Shown: piece by piece, positions 43,490 through 56,086 of the stretch
Layout: every line of letters begins with the position of its first letter
Numbering within the stretch: the first letter of the stretch is position 1
Origin: Magicicada septendecula
Lineage: Eukaryota > Arthropoda > Insecta > Hemiptera > Cicadidae
Reading direction: 5' to 3'
Length of the DNA stretch: 64,000 nucleotides
Assembly (NCBI GenBank): GCA_034769895.1
Contig: CM068373.1
Coordinates: forward strand, 284,241,379-284,305,378
The notes under the pieces: model-generated
Databases searched by the model: none
What the model saw: only the letters and a program-made list of their open reading frames with translations
Told to the model about the DNA's origin: nothing
Translations under genes and position numbers: made by a program

Positions 43490-44013
43490 GTTAGGCCTAC
43501 ACCATTACGGAACGTTCCACATTTTTCTCGGCTATCTCAGCAGAGTCCAGCTGTAATGTGTGTGTGCGTACGTGACACTTAACGTAATACGGAACATGCT
43601 CGTACGTTCGATAGTGTTGTTTCACAAGCTTCTCAACTAGCCCAACAGTGCGTGTTTTTGCCAAGGTCGCGCTTAAGTATCCTCTAGAATTTTCAAATGT
43701 TTGTTAAACACCCATATTATGGAACCCTGCAGACTATAAATAGCCCATACCTGCTGCTTAGTTTTCAGTTTTATGTCTAAGTTTTATGAAAAGTGATTAT
43801 AGTGCGGAATTCTTTATAGTTGATACACAATACACACAATAATTTGTGTGGACAGATTAACTTGAATTATTGTATGAGTATAATCTTGTCGAATAACTTG
43901 TTGATTACAAAGTGTTTAATTGTGATAATTAAAGCTGGTTTTTAGTGACTTCATTGGTGTCATGTATTTTGTTTTCCACTGTACCATACAATTATCAGTG
44001 AGACAGTCATAAC
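43490..44013 (+). repeat. LTR, copy B, related to 35371-35915
   Basis: Fossil LTR in plus orientation, clearly the same family as copy A (for example TTTCTCGGCTATCTCAGCAG and CAGAGTCCAGCTGTAATG are shared), but noticeably diverged. It has TATAAATAG near 43735 and AATTAAAGCTGG near 43935. I find no convincing target duplication. No coding part of the parent element is visible between the two LTRs. Confidence 0.65.
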
Positions 44014-44067
44014 TATACTTTTATTTCATATGTTAATATGATTTTGTTTCTATTGCTTGTACAATGT

Positions 44068-44400
44068 TAAACGTGCCCAGTGGATCCCAGCCAATGTAAG
44101 AATCGAGGGAAATGAAAACGCTGATAAGCTGGCCAAGAAGGGCACCAAAATCTATCTGGGGGAGTAGCAGCCTCTGGAAGTGAGCTCTGTCAAGAAACTT
44201 GTATCACACCAAATTCATGAAATCTGTGGAAAAGAAGCAGCAGAACAGTCAAAAGGAGAAAATTGGGAAAACATTTGCGAACAATAGAAAAACAATAAAG
44301 ATAAAGCCAGGAAGAAAACTGTGGCAACTTTCAGATTAACAATAGCTTTCAGAAAAGCAATAAAAAATAACAAAAATTTAACAAATGAACAAACTGACTT
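44068..44400 (+). pseudogene. LINE RNase H remnant (Jockey/I-like)
   Basis: The plus strand reads KRAQWIPANVRIEGNENADK, then LAKKGTK, the end of the RNase H domain of Jockey/I-type LINEs (family form WIPAHVGIEGNE.AD.LAK). A stop follows after about 33 residues, and the sequence continues to resemble the region after it (KKTVATFRLTIAFRK). The rest of the element is missing. Confidence 0.65.
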
Positions 44401-46434
44401 CTGTGTATCCCTGTTATTAAGTTATTTAGTTTAGTTAATTTTTATACTTTGCATTCTGAGTATATTTAGCTTTTACAGACACTTGACCTTCCTGAGCTTT
44501 GTGACAGTACAAAAAGTCTGATATAAAAAGTATGGTATACAAGGTAGTAAATTATTGTATTTCGATGTTTTTAAATTCATTTCTATGGGTAATACAATTT
44601 CCCTTGGTTTTGCCTACAACGACGCAGTTCCGAGACAACAAAATAATTTCAAGGACAGCAGTGTACGTGCAGATAAAAACATTTGTAATGGTTACAGCAA
44701 CCAATACCGGCGCTACATACTTCTGTTTCATTGGCCGACAACGCCAAACGTCATTAATACAACAACGACGTGATTAAAATACGTAACCAGCAAGGCGATT
44801 ATGTAACAAAAGACAAAGAACAATGACGTGTACTCACACACACATACGTAAAAATTGCGTAGTGTTCTGCCCAGTCTTCAGAAATTCATCATGGCGATAA
44901 CACGTTAAAAATTGTGCTGGCCTAAAATAGTCAGCTAAAGTGTCTTCATTAATTCAAAAATGTAAATAAGTATTAACTACAGGAGAACTCAGACAGTGCA
45001 AAGTAATAGTGTTTCAAAATTATACTTAGAATCAGTGAATTCAGTAAAATGTAACCACGCCAGTTGAGAAAACAACATGTGATCCACTGCTAGAACTTCC
45101 AGTCTACCTAACAAGGAAAGTGCAAACCAAAATTTTATTTAAAGAGCTCTTTTAATCAAAATTGCCGTTATGTGTACACAACAAAAGTAAATTGAAATTG
45201 TACGTATGAATGTGAGAGAGAGAGAGAGAGCAGTGCGTGTATGGTAAATGTCGACATCCAAACGGGGTGTTGGTTTGCGTTAGTTATAAGTAAATATAAT
45301 TAAAGTCAATTAATCATGAAGCTGCTTCATAGTCAATATATAGAATTTGATAAACTAAAGTTTAATAAAACATAAGAGAGTTTTATGATGAAAGAGAGTC
45401 AATAAGTAATGGCCGCCATGTTGAAATTTTATCCGGTGTACACAATTAACAAAATTGCTGAATAAATTAATATTAATGGTCACTGTTTCAAATGAACGTA
45501 TTCTTATTTCTATGCCTATCTCTGTCAGCAATCACGCTGAGTCGAATCCTTGGACCCTAGGTAATAATAAAAACAACAAGATTGAAACAACCAGAATCTC
45601 GAACTATGGTAAGTACCATAATTATGGTGCGCGTGACATACGTGTTTAATACAAGTAATGTAAACAAACCCGAATATAGGTTAATTGGTATTTCCTCTTA
45701 CAAATACATTTATATTTATTTAAATATATGTAATTTCACAGCTTCTCCAACCCGCCTCCATCATCAAACCCCACACATGTCCGGATACACGCCCTAATCA
45801 TATGTTCACCACCCTAACATCCTTTGTTTACTGATCTCTTTGACAATAGCTTGATAAGCTGAAACAGCTGTCAGAGTTAAATAAAAACTGAAACGTACCA
45901 AGTATTTATATATTTTTAAAACCTTTGTAGTAATATGTTTCACCAAGTGCCCAACGAGTCAACAATTAACATCATTTCAGATTAACAACCGGCCATGACT
46001 ATCCTGAAGCATATCTTGCACGAATGAAAATCTATCAGTAAAGTTAATGCACCATTTTTTCACAACCCCAATTCTACTATGGATGCGGACCAGCTCCTGC
46101 TCTGCACTGGATTCATTCCTGCCTATCAACAAAAGGCCAGTTTAGCTAGACTTTATCGGGATGCAGGGAGCAAGATGGAAAACTGTCCGTACAGCTACAG
46201 GAACAACAAGAACAACATTTACACATATCAGTGTATTCTTAAACCACATACCACTAAGAGTGTGTAGCTCATGATTCGAGATGCACAGCTTATCATGTTT
46301 TCTTACCTAATGTTTTATGTTTTAATCATGCCTGAAAAAAATCACTTTCCCCTACGCTTACAACTATTACTCACAATCTATTAAATACCCATACTGTACT
46401 CAAAAATACTCATAACATACAACCATAAATCTTC
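44401..46434. other. AT-rich non-coding, no assignment
   Basis: Open frames of 60-81 codons have no recognisable content. There is a short (GA)n run at 45213-45230. A stretch at 45886-45935 (ACTGAAACGTACCAAGT, TTTATATA) is similar to 51250-51300 beside the hairpin at 51298-51489, so it may be a related repeat. Confidence 0.3.
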
Positions 46435-46770
46435 TTCAGCACTACAGCCCAACATGAGCCCAGGTTTCCAACACCTATCTTCTCCAAAGTCTCCTGTCCA
46501 TTGCCATCTCAATGTAACTCCTCACATCCATTCTTCTGAGATCTTCTAGCACATCATCCAATCATCTTATCCGAGATTAGCCCCTCTTTCCCCTTTTATA
46601 GACCTTTGCTCTCACAATTTTCTTTGCCATACACTGATCATCCATCCGCTCTAGGTGACCTAGACCATTTTATTCATTGAGCCTTTATGAATCTTACAGT
46701 TTCTTCATGATTCAACAGCTCATCTATCTCCTGGTTATTTCTTCAATCTCCACTCATCACCTCCATTTGT
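46435..46770 (-). pseudogene. LINE C-terminal scrap
   Basis: The minus strand shows HLERMDDQCMAKKIV, then further pieces resembling the post-RT tail of RTE/other LINEs (family form GH..RM.d.R..KK), with stops and frame changes throughout. It is a short, old fragment. Confidence 0.5.
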
Positions 46771-47970
46771 AAGTCGCAAAAGTCCATGCGGGGGTAGCCA
46801 AATTACAGCGGGTAAGAAAATATAAATTTGGTGTTCAATTTTTAAAATTTCAAAATTCTGGGATGCCAGGGGCCCAAAGTGGGCGAAAATGTTGATTAAA
46901 AGTACACAAATTCATGTGGCGTGTGAAATTAAAAAGAATTTAAATCAAAATATAACTGGCTGCGAATACCGCAACTAGCAGCTGGTGGTGGGTTGTACCG
47001 TCACACTAAACACAAAAGCTGCGCGGTATGCCTTGGTCCTTAACGGACTGTTGAGCAGAGGTTTATTATTTTTATATCAAAATATAAACATAGTGTACAG
47101 TTTTGGAAATTTCAAAATTGTTTGATCCCAGATCTCAAAAATGGGATCAAAAATTTGAAAAAATTGTAAAAATTCAGCCAGGTGTCAGAATAAAGGGAAC
47201 TGTAACACAAGTCCGATTGTTTGGAATTTTTAGCGGTTATTGTATGATTTCCGTTTTTTGTACGAAGAAACAAAAAGACTGGCATGCGATAGGACAGCTT
47301 GGAGAGCTTTTACCATTTGAATACCCGCCTTAGGGCAGAACTCCAAATAATAATAATAATAATTTTATGATTGCTCTACTTGCTACTTTACTAAACAAAA
47401 CAAAACAAAAACAGTAGGGTAATTAGATATCCAGTAAGGTAATTAGATATCCATAATTTTTTTTCTGATAATTGAAAAATTATGAAATATCAAAAATTAT
47501 TTAATAATAAATGTACAAGGTTCAAAATAGTTGGCAACTTCTGCAGCTCAGGAAGCATACTGGTTCACTACTTCATTTCTCATTTATTGAACATTTCATA
47601 AAAGGATTTCCTTTACTTCATGAACTGCTATGCGGGAACTTGCTATTACTTGCTTCTACATGAACACATGGATCATAATTATCAGTTCGCTAACAGTTGG
47701 TTAACAATGTTATTTAGCAAATATACTACCTGTGACGACTACTCCTTTCCTTCCATAAGTTTGCCATGAATGTAGCTATGAAAGAAATAATACTTCTTAT
47801 TTGTGTGCTCATATGATGTGGTAATATCATAATATTCTAACTCTTAAAAAACTGAGTCACATTTACTTTTATCACGGACTTTCCATCTCTTAGAAACCTG
47901 ACAGCCTTTCTTGAGCAGCGAACTGTGCTGACCCAGCAAATGAATTACTCCCTTCTAAAAAGTATAGCAA
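46771..47970. other. Non-coding, no assignment
   Basis: A 76-codon plus-strand frame (47103-47333) has no recognisable domain. A direct duplication of GTAATTAGATATCCA occurs near 47418 and 47440. Nothing else is seen. Confidence 0.3.
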
Positions 47971-47973
47971 CAG

Positions 47974-48075
<102 letters not shown>

Positions 48076-48099
48076 ATGTGTGTGTACGCGCGCGCGCGT

Positions 48100-48876
48100 C
48101 AGACATATGCTTCTAATCTTCTCATCAGTCTTATTACAGCCAACGTTCCAACGTTCAGACTATGAATCACTGACCAAGACTGTTGTGTACATATGCAAAA
48201 TGAATTAAAATGTTCTAAGCTTTGCAATGAGGTGTTTGTTCACTGCGCATATCTAAGCAACTGTTCAAAACCTACCATCAAGTTTATACACAGATAAGAA
48301 CGGACTCACCCTTTCGCCAACCAAAATTGTATTTCCGAGAGTCAATTCATCTATACCAATAATAAAAACTGAGTCATTTCTTGTTGAACTGACTGGTGGT
48401 TGGGAACCATGAACATGCACGTTTTTTAGTTTATTGATGACAGATCAAGTGGAGAAAAAAAAGCAAGGCTTCTTGTTGTCTGTATGCAAAGTAAATATGA
48501 CTCTAGTGCACAGTTTTTGTGATCAGTACTGGGCATGTCTGCATGGAAACAACGCTGGAGCTGCCAATCAAAACCTATTTATACTCTGATAACCAACATT
48601 GTGCTTTTAAAAATAGTTACCCGGAAAACATGAGTGAATACTACTTTAAGTTCAGGAAATTTAACAAACAATTGCTTATGAACTTGTAATTACATTTCTT
48701 TAAACCCAAACTCACTTGGTCACAGCTAAAAATAAAATTCTAAACACAACATATCGAGAACTTAAATAACAACAACAACAATATACAGTCACAGAGATAG
48801 ATACAAATTTACAGATACTGTGTGGTTCACAAATTTTACAAAAACTATAATAAATCTGAACTCTGAAGAACAGAGA

Positions 48877-48912
<36 letters not shown>

Positions 48913-49016
48913 TTTATACAAAATTCTGATGATTAAATATTAATCCTTATTAGTCTTATAAAAACTATCAACTGTTTATACATTTACAAATTATAAATAA
49001 CAGGCTCCTCTAATCT

Positions 49017-49047
<31 letters not shown>

Positions 49048-49990
49048 CGCGCTCGTGCGCCGCGCACATGCGCATATGGATTTAACCTGTTTGCTTCATA
49101 TTTCTATTATTACTATGCCAAAATCATATTAAAACATTTTTTTTAATATTAAAAAGTAAAAGATTGCAACCTGTGAGCTATGGCATTCAATATGACTTAA
49201 TTTAGCTCGTATTTTGTTTGATGTGACACAAACAATAGAAATCTGGGATAAACAGTGAATCTGACACCTCTCCTCAAAAAACTGAAATACAATGTTTATA
49301 TAATGTTTTTTGTATGAATTGTATCGTAGAGTTATTGGTAAATCTACCAATAAAGTCCACTTGTGTGAATTTACGGAATACTGAAATTAAAGGTTTCACG
49401 TGCTACAATAAATCATAAACTGATTTTCAAGATTAACTTTTATTATTAATAAGAGTTTTTTTTATTGATAACATAGCTATTGAAAATGAAAAAGAGAAAT
49501 GCATAAAAATGTTGTTTTTGAACCACCTTGGAACATCATTAAAACTTGGACTTGAGTAGTTTTACCACTGATCCCTCGATATGTCGTTCAATTTTGTGTA
49601 CCAAAATTATCGTATATGTAAAAACAGCTATTTTTTAAATCAGTGCTAAAATGCCCAGTCTGATCAAATAGCCTGATAACACGTTGGATAATAAAATTAT
49701 GACTTATGTTTCTTCTTCTTCTTTCTCCCAATTAAGGATAAAAAGGCACATCAGCCTTTTCCAGATTCAATTGCGCCCACTGTTTCCAAATTTATTAGTA
49801 TAAAACTTATTTTGCCTACAAGCCTATTAAAATTATAGATTCTCCTGTCCTGCCTTCCACTTTCACCTAAATACACAGATTTTATCATGAATGGAAAATA
49901 ACCCAGTCACCTCTTGATTATCTTTGTTACACTATCTTGTCTCCTGCAATTCTTGACAGCTTGCACCTCTTTCTTTCTCTCTTTCTCTCT
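48100..49990. other. Non-coding with small simple repeats
   Basis: No gene. Simple repeats: (AT)n at 48880-48908, and (GT)n passing into (GC)n at 49016-49050. Confidence 0.4.
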
Positions 49991-50005
49991 CCCTCTCTCC
50001 CTCTC

Positions 50006-50090
<85 letters not shown>
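50006..50090 (+). repeat. (TC)n microsatellite
   Basis: About 40 TC units inside a wider pyrimidine tract (49970-50155). The Ser-Leu and Arg-Glu open frames are artefacts. Confidence 0.95.
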
Positions 50091-50094
<4 letters not shown>

Positions 50095-50159
50095 TCTCCC
50101 TCTCCCTCTCTCCGTCATACTTTCTCACTCCCCCTCTCACTCTTTCTTTCTTTCTCTGC

Positions 50160-51297
50160 ATCAGAATGAAACTCATTAGCACATAGCAGAACAGTAAATG
50201 GTATAATCTTATAAAATCTTGATTGAATAAATTTCTTGTTTTCCTATAAGACCTTTTCTTATGAACTACTTACTTACTAGGGTGATTATTTAGTTCTCTT
50301 GTCACACTGGAATCTAACAATTCATACTAGATACTTATACTTCGTACAATTGTTCAATAGAAAAAAACATTTTGCTCTCGCTGCATATGCACAATGGAAT
50401 TTTTATTTTCATTTCTTGATTTCGATATTTCCCTGACTGACTGACTATATCCCCAAATAAAATTAAAAAATACAATTTTCATATATAACAAAACACACTG
50501 TATCAAATCATAATTTGGTAAAATTATGAAAAACTTTTTCTCATTAATTTCTCAGTTTGGGTTTGAGTGCTACTTTTACCAGCTTAAGTATGATCTGCCT
50601 CATGTTTCATAAGACATACAGAACATTACACATAATACATTTATAAATATACTGCATAATATAAATATAATTCAAACAGGTTAATAAAATTATTAGAAAC
50701 AATGAAACAACGTGAAAATGAGACAACATGGTTATTAATACTTTGACTGCATCTCGACTATCCAATAACATATATACTTCTACTATTTGAAGTTTCCACA
50801 CATCACAATTAACATTTTTAAATGCTGTCGATGGAAAAAAATCATATATTTTATACTCAGAATCGAGAAAAGAAGTCACTCACTAAAAACTCCATTTAAG
50901 TCTGCTACATTTTAAATGACAAAATGAACTGTATAACGTCATTTATAACAAATACAATGACACGACATGATGGTTTTTCATTTCTGGATGATAAAATATG
51001 ACACTATCTAATCACAATATTCGACTTGCCATAGAATGTGATAAAACTGATGAATCTTGAGCAGTTGACAAGTAGATGTAGGAGGGCACAAGTAATATAT
51101 TCTGTCTACCTGAAAAATACAAAGACAGTAAACATTAATAACAACCTGTGCACATCTTCCAAACATGTTCATAAGACAATAAGGCCTTCATTACACCATG
51201 CAAAAGTTGTGAGACATTGGTTTAAATGTAGTGGTTTGCACTTACTGCAATAATAAACTGTGAAACTTACCAAATGTTTATATATATCTTTAAAAAC
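50160..51297. other. Non-coding, no assignment
   Basis: AT-rich. Frames up to 90 codons show no recognisable content. Confidence 0.3.
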
Positions 51298-51489
51298 ATT
51301 TGTCGAGTTTACTTGTTAAACAGCTGGTTATCATGTTCCAGACAAGGCCTTTCAGTGTTTCCACCATTTTCATGTCCTAAACCATGACCAGGTTTAGGTC
51401 GCGGTTTAGGACATGAAAATGGTGGAAACACTGAAAGGCCTCGTCCGGAACATAATAACTAGCAGTTTAGCAAGTAAACATGACAAAGT
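51298..51489. repeat. Long hairpin, perfect 39-bp core
   Basis: 51345-51383 and 51403-51441 are exact reverse complements over 39 bp around a 19-nt loop. Pairing continues outwards imperfectly to about 51298 and 51489 (TTTACTTG with its reverse complement, for example). The arm contains ATGGTGGAAACACTGAAAGG, again in the style of PLE ends. It is likely a head-to-head copy of a short element end. Confidence 0.75.
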
Positions 51490-51604
51490 TGAGATAACTT
51501 TATGTTGGACCCAACAATAGTAGCGCACAACTTCTCCAGAGGATGGATACAGGTTTTCAAATAAACAAAAATTGTGTCAACTTATTGATAAAATCTTATA
51601 TACA

Positions 51605-51690
51605 GTGGAACCCCGCTGGTCTGAACTAATTGGGACCAAGTCCTGTTCAGACTGGCGTAAATTCAGATTAACCAGGTTATAGCTTATACA
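51605..51690. repeat. Tigger-like terminal sequence
   Basis: CAGTGGAACCCCGCTGG, followed by TTGGGACCAAG and TTCAGATTAACC, resembles a Tigger/pogo end. TA precedes it. The partner end is not found, so this is a fragment. Confidence 0.45.
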
Positions 51691-51699
51691 GTACTGTAT

Positions 51700-53580
51700 A
51701 TTATAAATATAAATTGTATAATGTGTACAAACAGTACCACATTCGTGCCTACAATCAAAGTACTGTACTACTTTTTGATCTTGCAAATCTCTCTCTTATA
51801 CTATAAAAATACAATGAATACCAGTTATATATTGCATTGGCTACTGTTAATTCCGATACAATACATGACTCGCTTTAATGAACAACACTGAACAACTATA
51901 GAGACAGTCCAGGGATAGTGACGGGCGGGCGCTGAGTATGACACAATAAGATTACTCACCGCTTGGCCGTCCTCCCCCTCTCACCCCTCCACTACTAACC
52001 GCTACATTCCTAAAAGTCTATTCGCTACTGGCTTATGTCTATTTTTGGGTTAAACAAATCACCCATTTTCTTTTCAGCCTAGTCTGGAAGTTGAAGTGGT
52101 ACACGTGAATTGAATGATTAATAGTATTAAAAATTGTTTCACCTACCTTTATTTGACGTCAATTGAAATAAACTTAAACCTTGACGTTCTTCTGTAAATT
52201 CACCAAAGTGTCATCTGGTGTACTCGGCAGAGAAAAATAGGTCAATGCAAATAACAAATACATATTTATACGTTCACTTAACACATTATTTTATTTCATC
52301 TTACTCTGTCATCAACTACCACAATAACTCCCACATCGACAATTTCGTCTTTCTCTACATCAATACTACGAACATTTCTTGAACATATTAGAAAATACGA
52401 CTGATAGGATTATAACAACATTATTTACGTATTCTGATATATGATAGTGATTTATACATTATTTACTTATTCTGAATTATACTATCTAAGGCAGCCCAGT
52501 TTGCTCACTCACACTCATACATATGTAAATTCCCCCCTAATATAGAGATCTCTTTATTATTGATACATTTTAGTGGGTCTGTGAATAATTGGTCTATATT
52601 GTTACTACTTTTGAAGAGTACTCATCCTGCACGTGTGGTCCGTTGTTGTGTCCCTGTTTTCACATAAAAGTCCGGAAAATACCTTTAACTGTTCGTAATT
52701 TAGAAACTTTACTTCTGACTTTGCTGTTGCACTTTTATTAACACATTTTTTACAATTTTACTAAACTTTCGGCTCGCGAGCCCTTGTCTTCACCCGGCCG
52801 GATGGATGTTTTGTAGTCAACTGAGTTTGTTCTCTTGCAGCTTTATTTAACTCTAAATTCTATTAACTCTTTTTATATCAACTTTTAACTATTTATCATT
52901 TATTATGCCATTAAATTCTCCACAATTTCAAATCTATTATCAACCTTCATTTTGCATAACATTTCACTATAATATTTTACCTAAGTTAACTTCTTTCAAA
53001 CTCATTTAGTGCCATTATAAGACTCTTTTACTTTACTTCAAGGTTAATAAACACATGATTACTGTCATTAATTCCAAATATAAACAAATCATTACAACAA
53101 ACATAGCGTACATAACTCCATGTATCTTCTGAAACATTATAACAATCATATGACTCCACAACTAAACACATTTTACATTTATTCATTTATTATTTATTAT
53201 CAATTTCAAATCATATAAAATCATCTAGTTAATTAATCAATTAATTCATCTACAATTTATTTTAATTCAATCAGTTATTTAAACACAACATTACTTTAAT
53301 TACCTTATTCCAAAACAATTACAATCCAGTTGTTTTATAAACTTCCTTATTACTTTTGTTATTTGCTTAGTTTGATAAAATATTATTATTAAAATCCATT
53401 ACTACTGCATACATACATTGCTTACGTAGAAAACATCTTACAACACAAACACAATCAATCTCCCTATAAATTTATTTACAATTTTTCGTCATTATTTTAT
53501 TGTTTACCACACCTCATTTTATAAAACAGTCCAATTCAAAACCATTAATTACATAGTTAGATGCTCATAAACATTAATTG
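51700..53580. other. AT-rich non-coding with one PLE-like hairpin
   Basis: No gene seen. The only notable structure is the palindrome at 52771-52782 described separately. Confidence 0.3.
52761..52793 (-). ncRNA. PLE-terminus-like hairpin motif
   Basis: Minus strand: GTGAAGACAAGG, the perfect palindrome GGCTCGCGAGCC, then GAAAG. This has the same layout as the motifs at 30281-30311 and 53672-53698. It lies about 800 bp past the start of the cut second copy of the 53.6-58.7-kb PLE, so it may mark another decayed unit. Confidence 0.35.
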
Positions 53581-53671
53581 TTCTATTCTTCGTATTGTTT
53601 AAATTAGCAGCCATCCTTACTATTACTTTTATGAAATTGCTAACTGCTATAATTTTTATTGTTTAGACAAA

Positions 53672-53698
53672 GCTTTTCGTCATCACTGACATCTTCAG
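53672..53698 (-). ncRNA. Hammerhead-like motif of the second PLE
   Basis: Minus strand: CTGAAGATG, the hairpin GTCA-gtga-TGAC, then GAAAAGC. It lies between the end of the nuclease frame and the start of the next unit, the same position as in the 2772-bp family. The core departs from CUGAUGA, so catalytic activity is doubtful. Confidence 0.4.
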
Positions 53699-56086
53699 GT
53701 CTAAAACGACGTCTGCCAACTGTACGTTGTAGGCTTTTATACTTTAAGCCTCTCCCCTTATGTCATCGCCCCTCCTATTGGTTCTAGCTGCTGCCGCTCT
53801 TCACGGGAACTTTGTCTACATTTATCCGTTAGGCATTTTACTAACGTCCATCAAATTGTTTTAATAATCTCCCATTAATTTCTTCATGTAATATTTTACA
53901 TTCTGACTTCATTTTTAGTGTGTTATTTTTATTATTTTTATTTATTTTTGTTTATTGTTTAATATATAATAAAATATTTCTTCATTTGTAAAATCCACTT
54001 TTATATTCATTAATTTATTCTTATCTTCTTTTTTAACTTTAAGTATTTCTAGTTCTTCTATTAGTTTTCTTGTTTGCGGATTGTTTTCTATTTTGATTAT
54101 TTCCATATTTTCATTTGGATTTATGAATTTATGGCCTGATTCATTGAAATGTCTTGCATATAGTGAGTTCGTTGTTCTAATCCCTTCTCCTTTTGCATGT
54201 TCATTCATTCGAATTTTAAATTTTCTTCCAGTTTCGCCCAGATATATCTTATTACATTCCCCACATTTTAATTTGTATACACCGCTTTTTTCTGTTAATG
54301 GAATTTCTTCTGTTTTAGCATTTTTTATATATTCGAATACATTTTTCGTTTTCTTTATTCCTATCTGTATTTCGTATTTTTCGAAGCATTTTTGTAACAT
54401 TTTTGTTTGACATCCTATGTATGTTATTGCTCCTTTATATTTCTTTTCTTCATTTGTTTTTTCTTTTTTGTTGTTTTCTATTTATTTATTTTCCTCTATT
54501 TTCTTAACTATTCTATTAATTATTTTAGGGTTGCAATTATGATTTTTTGCTATTTGTTGTATTTTCTTTAATTCTTTTTGTTTGAGTTCTTCATTTTCTA
54601 GATAATTTATAGCTCTATAGCAAAATGAATTTAATGCTGCCATTTTATAATTGACTGGATGATATGATTCTTGTGGAATTATTAAATCTGATATGTTTCT
54701 TTCCTATATATATCGAATTTGAGTGTGTTATCTTCAATTTTTATATTCATATCCAGGAAATTAAGTTCTAATCCTCCAATTTCTTCTTAAAATTTTATTG
54801 TTTTTTCTATATTATTTAATTCTTCTGTAAATTTTTTATATTCATTTACTTCACCTTCCCAAACTATTAGTATGTCATCTACATACCTGATCCATTTTTT
54901 AATTCTTCCTTCTTTATCTACATCTTTTAAAATTTTGATTTCGAAGCTATTCATGAATATCTCTGCCATTAATGGTGAAAGCGGTGATCCCATTGGTAAT
55001 CCATTCTCTTGTATGTAAAATTTGTTGTTAAATCTGAAGTAGTTTTGCCTTAGGCATAATTCTAATCCTTCTATTATTTCGTTTTTCCATTCTACATTAC
55101 TTAATTTGTTTTTCTTTATTATTTCTACTGTTTTTGCTATTGGTATGTTGATGTACATATCTTTTATATGTAATGACATTAATTTTGTCTTATTTGTTAT
55201 GGTTATTTCTTTTAATCTTTCTATTACCTTTTTGCTATTTTCTATGCTGTGGATTTCTTCTTTTTCATATGCCATTTTAATTCTTTTACTTATTTCTTTT
55301 GATATTTTGTATGTTGGCAAATTTACAAATGATACTATAGGTCTTAATGGCATTTATTTTTTATGTAACTTAATTTGACATCTAAATTTTGGAGCTTCAG
55401 GATTATGTTCTATTTTTTGTTTCTTTTGCCATTCTGTTAAATATGTTGTCTTTTTTATCAATTTCTTTGTTTGTGCTTGAAATTTACTTGTGTAATCATA
55501 TTTTATTTCTTTATATGGTCCTTTTTGTATAAATTGTTCTGCTTTTTCGATATAATCTCTTTTGTTCATTACCACTGCTGTGTTACCTTTATCGGCTTTT
55601 ATAACTATCAAATTGTTCTCCGTGATTTTCTTTTTGAATTCTCTTATATTTCTTTTTATTTGTTTCGTTTTTATTTCTTGCATTTTTGTTTTTCTTACAT
55701 ATTTCTTCTACTATTTCTTTTACTTCACTTCTTAATTGTTTTTTAGTTTCTTCATTTTTTTATTGTATCGATTATTTCTTCACATTCTATTACTGTATTT
55801 TCTTTATCTATGTTTGCGTTTGTTGCATATTTTAAACTTTTCCCTAATAATTTATGTTCACTTTCTGTAAACTTTGTTTCTGTTAAATTTAATACTTTTT
55901 CAGCGAATTTTATTTCTTTATATTTTCCTTTATTTTTATTTCTTGTTCCTTCTATAAATTCCTTGAGTTTCTTGTTTAATCTCTCTTCCATTTTTCTTAT
56001 TTTCTTTTCTATGTATTTTTCACCAAACTCTTTTCTCATTTCTTCTATTTCTACATAATTGTAACTTGTGTATAATTTTTGATGTA

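Noticed and set aside
35371-44013. One large transposon with 0.5-kb inverted terminal repeats
   Set aside because: The repeats have promoter and polyadenylation signals like LTRs, the left one alone has a target duplication, and the interior is a mix of unrelated remnants.
44532-44777. Overlapping 72- and 81-codon frames
   Set aside because: Neither has recognisable content, and overlapping frames of this length are expected by chance here.
47103-47333. 76-codon open frame
   Set aside because: No recognisable motif and no neighbouring gene structure.
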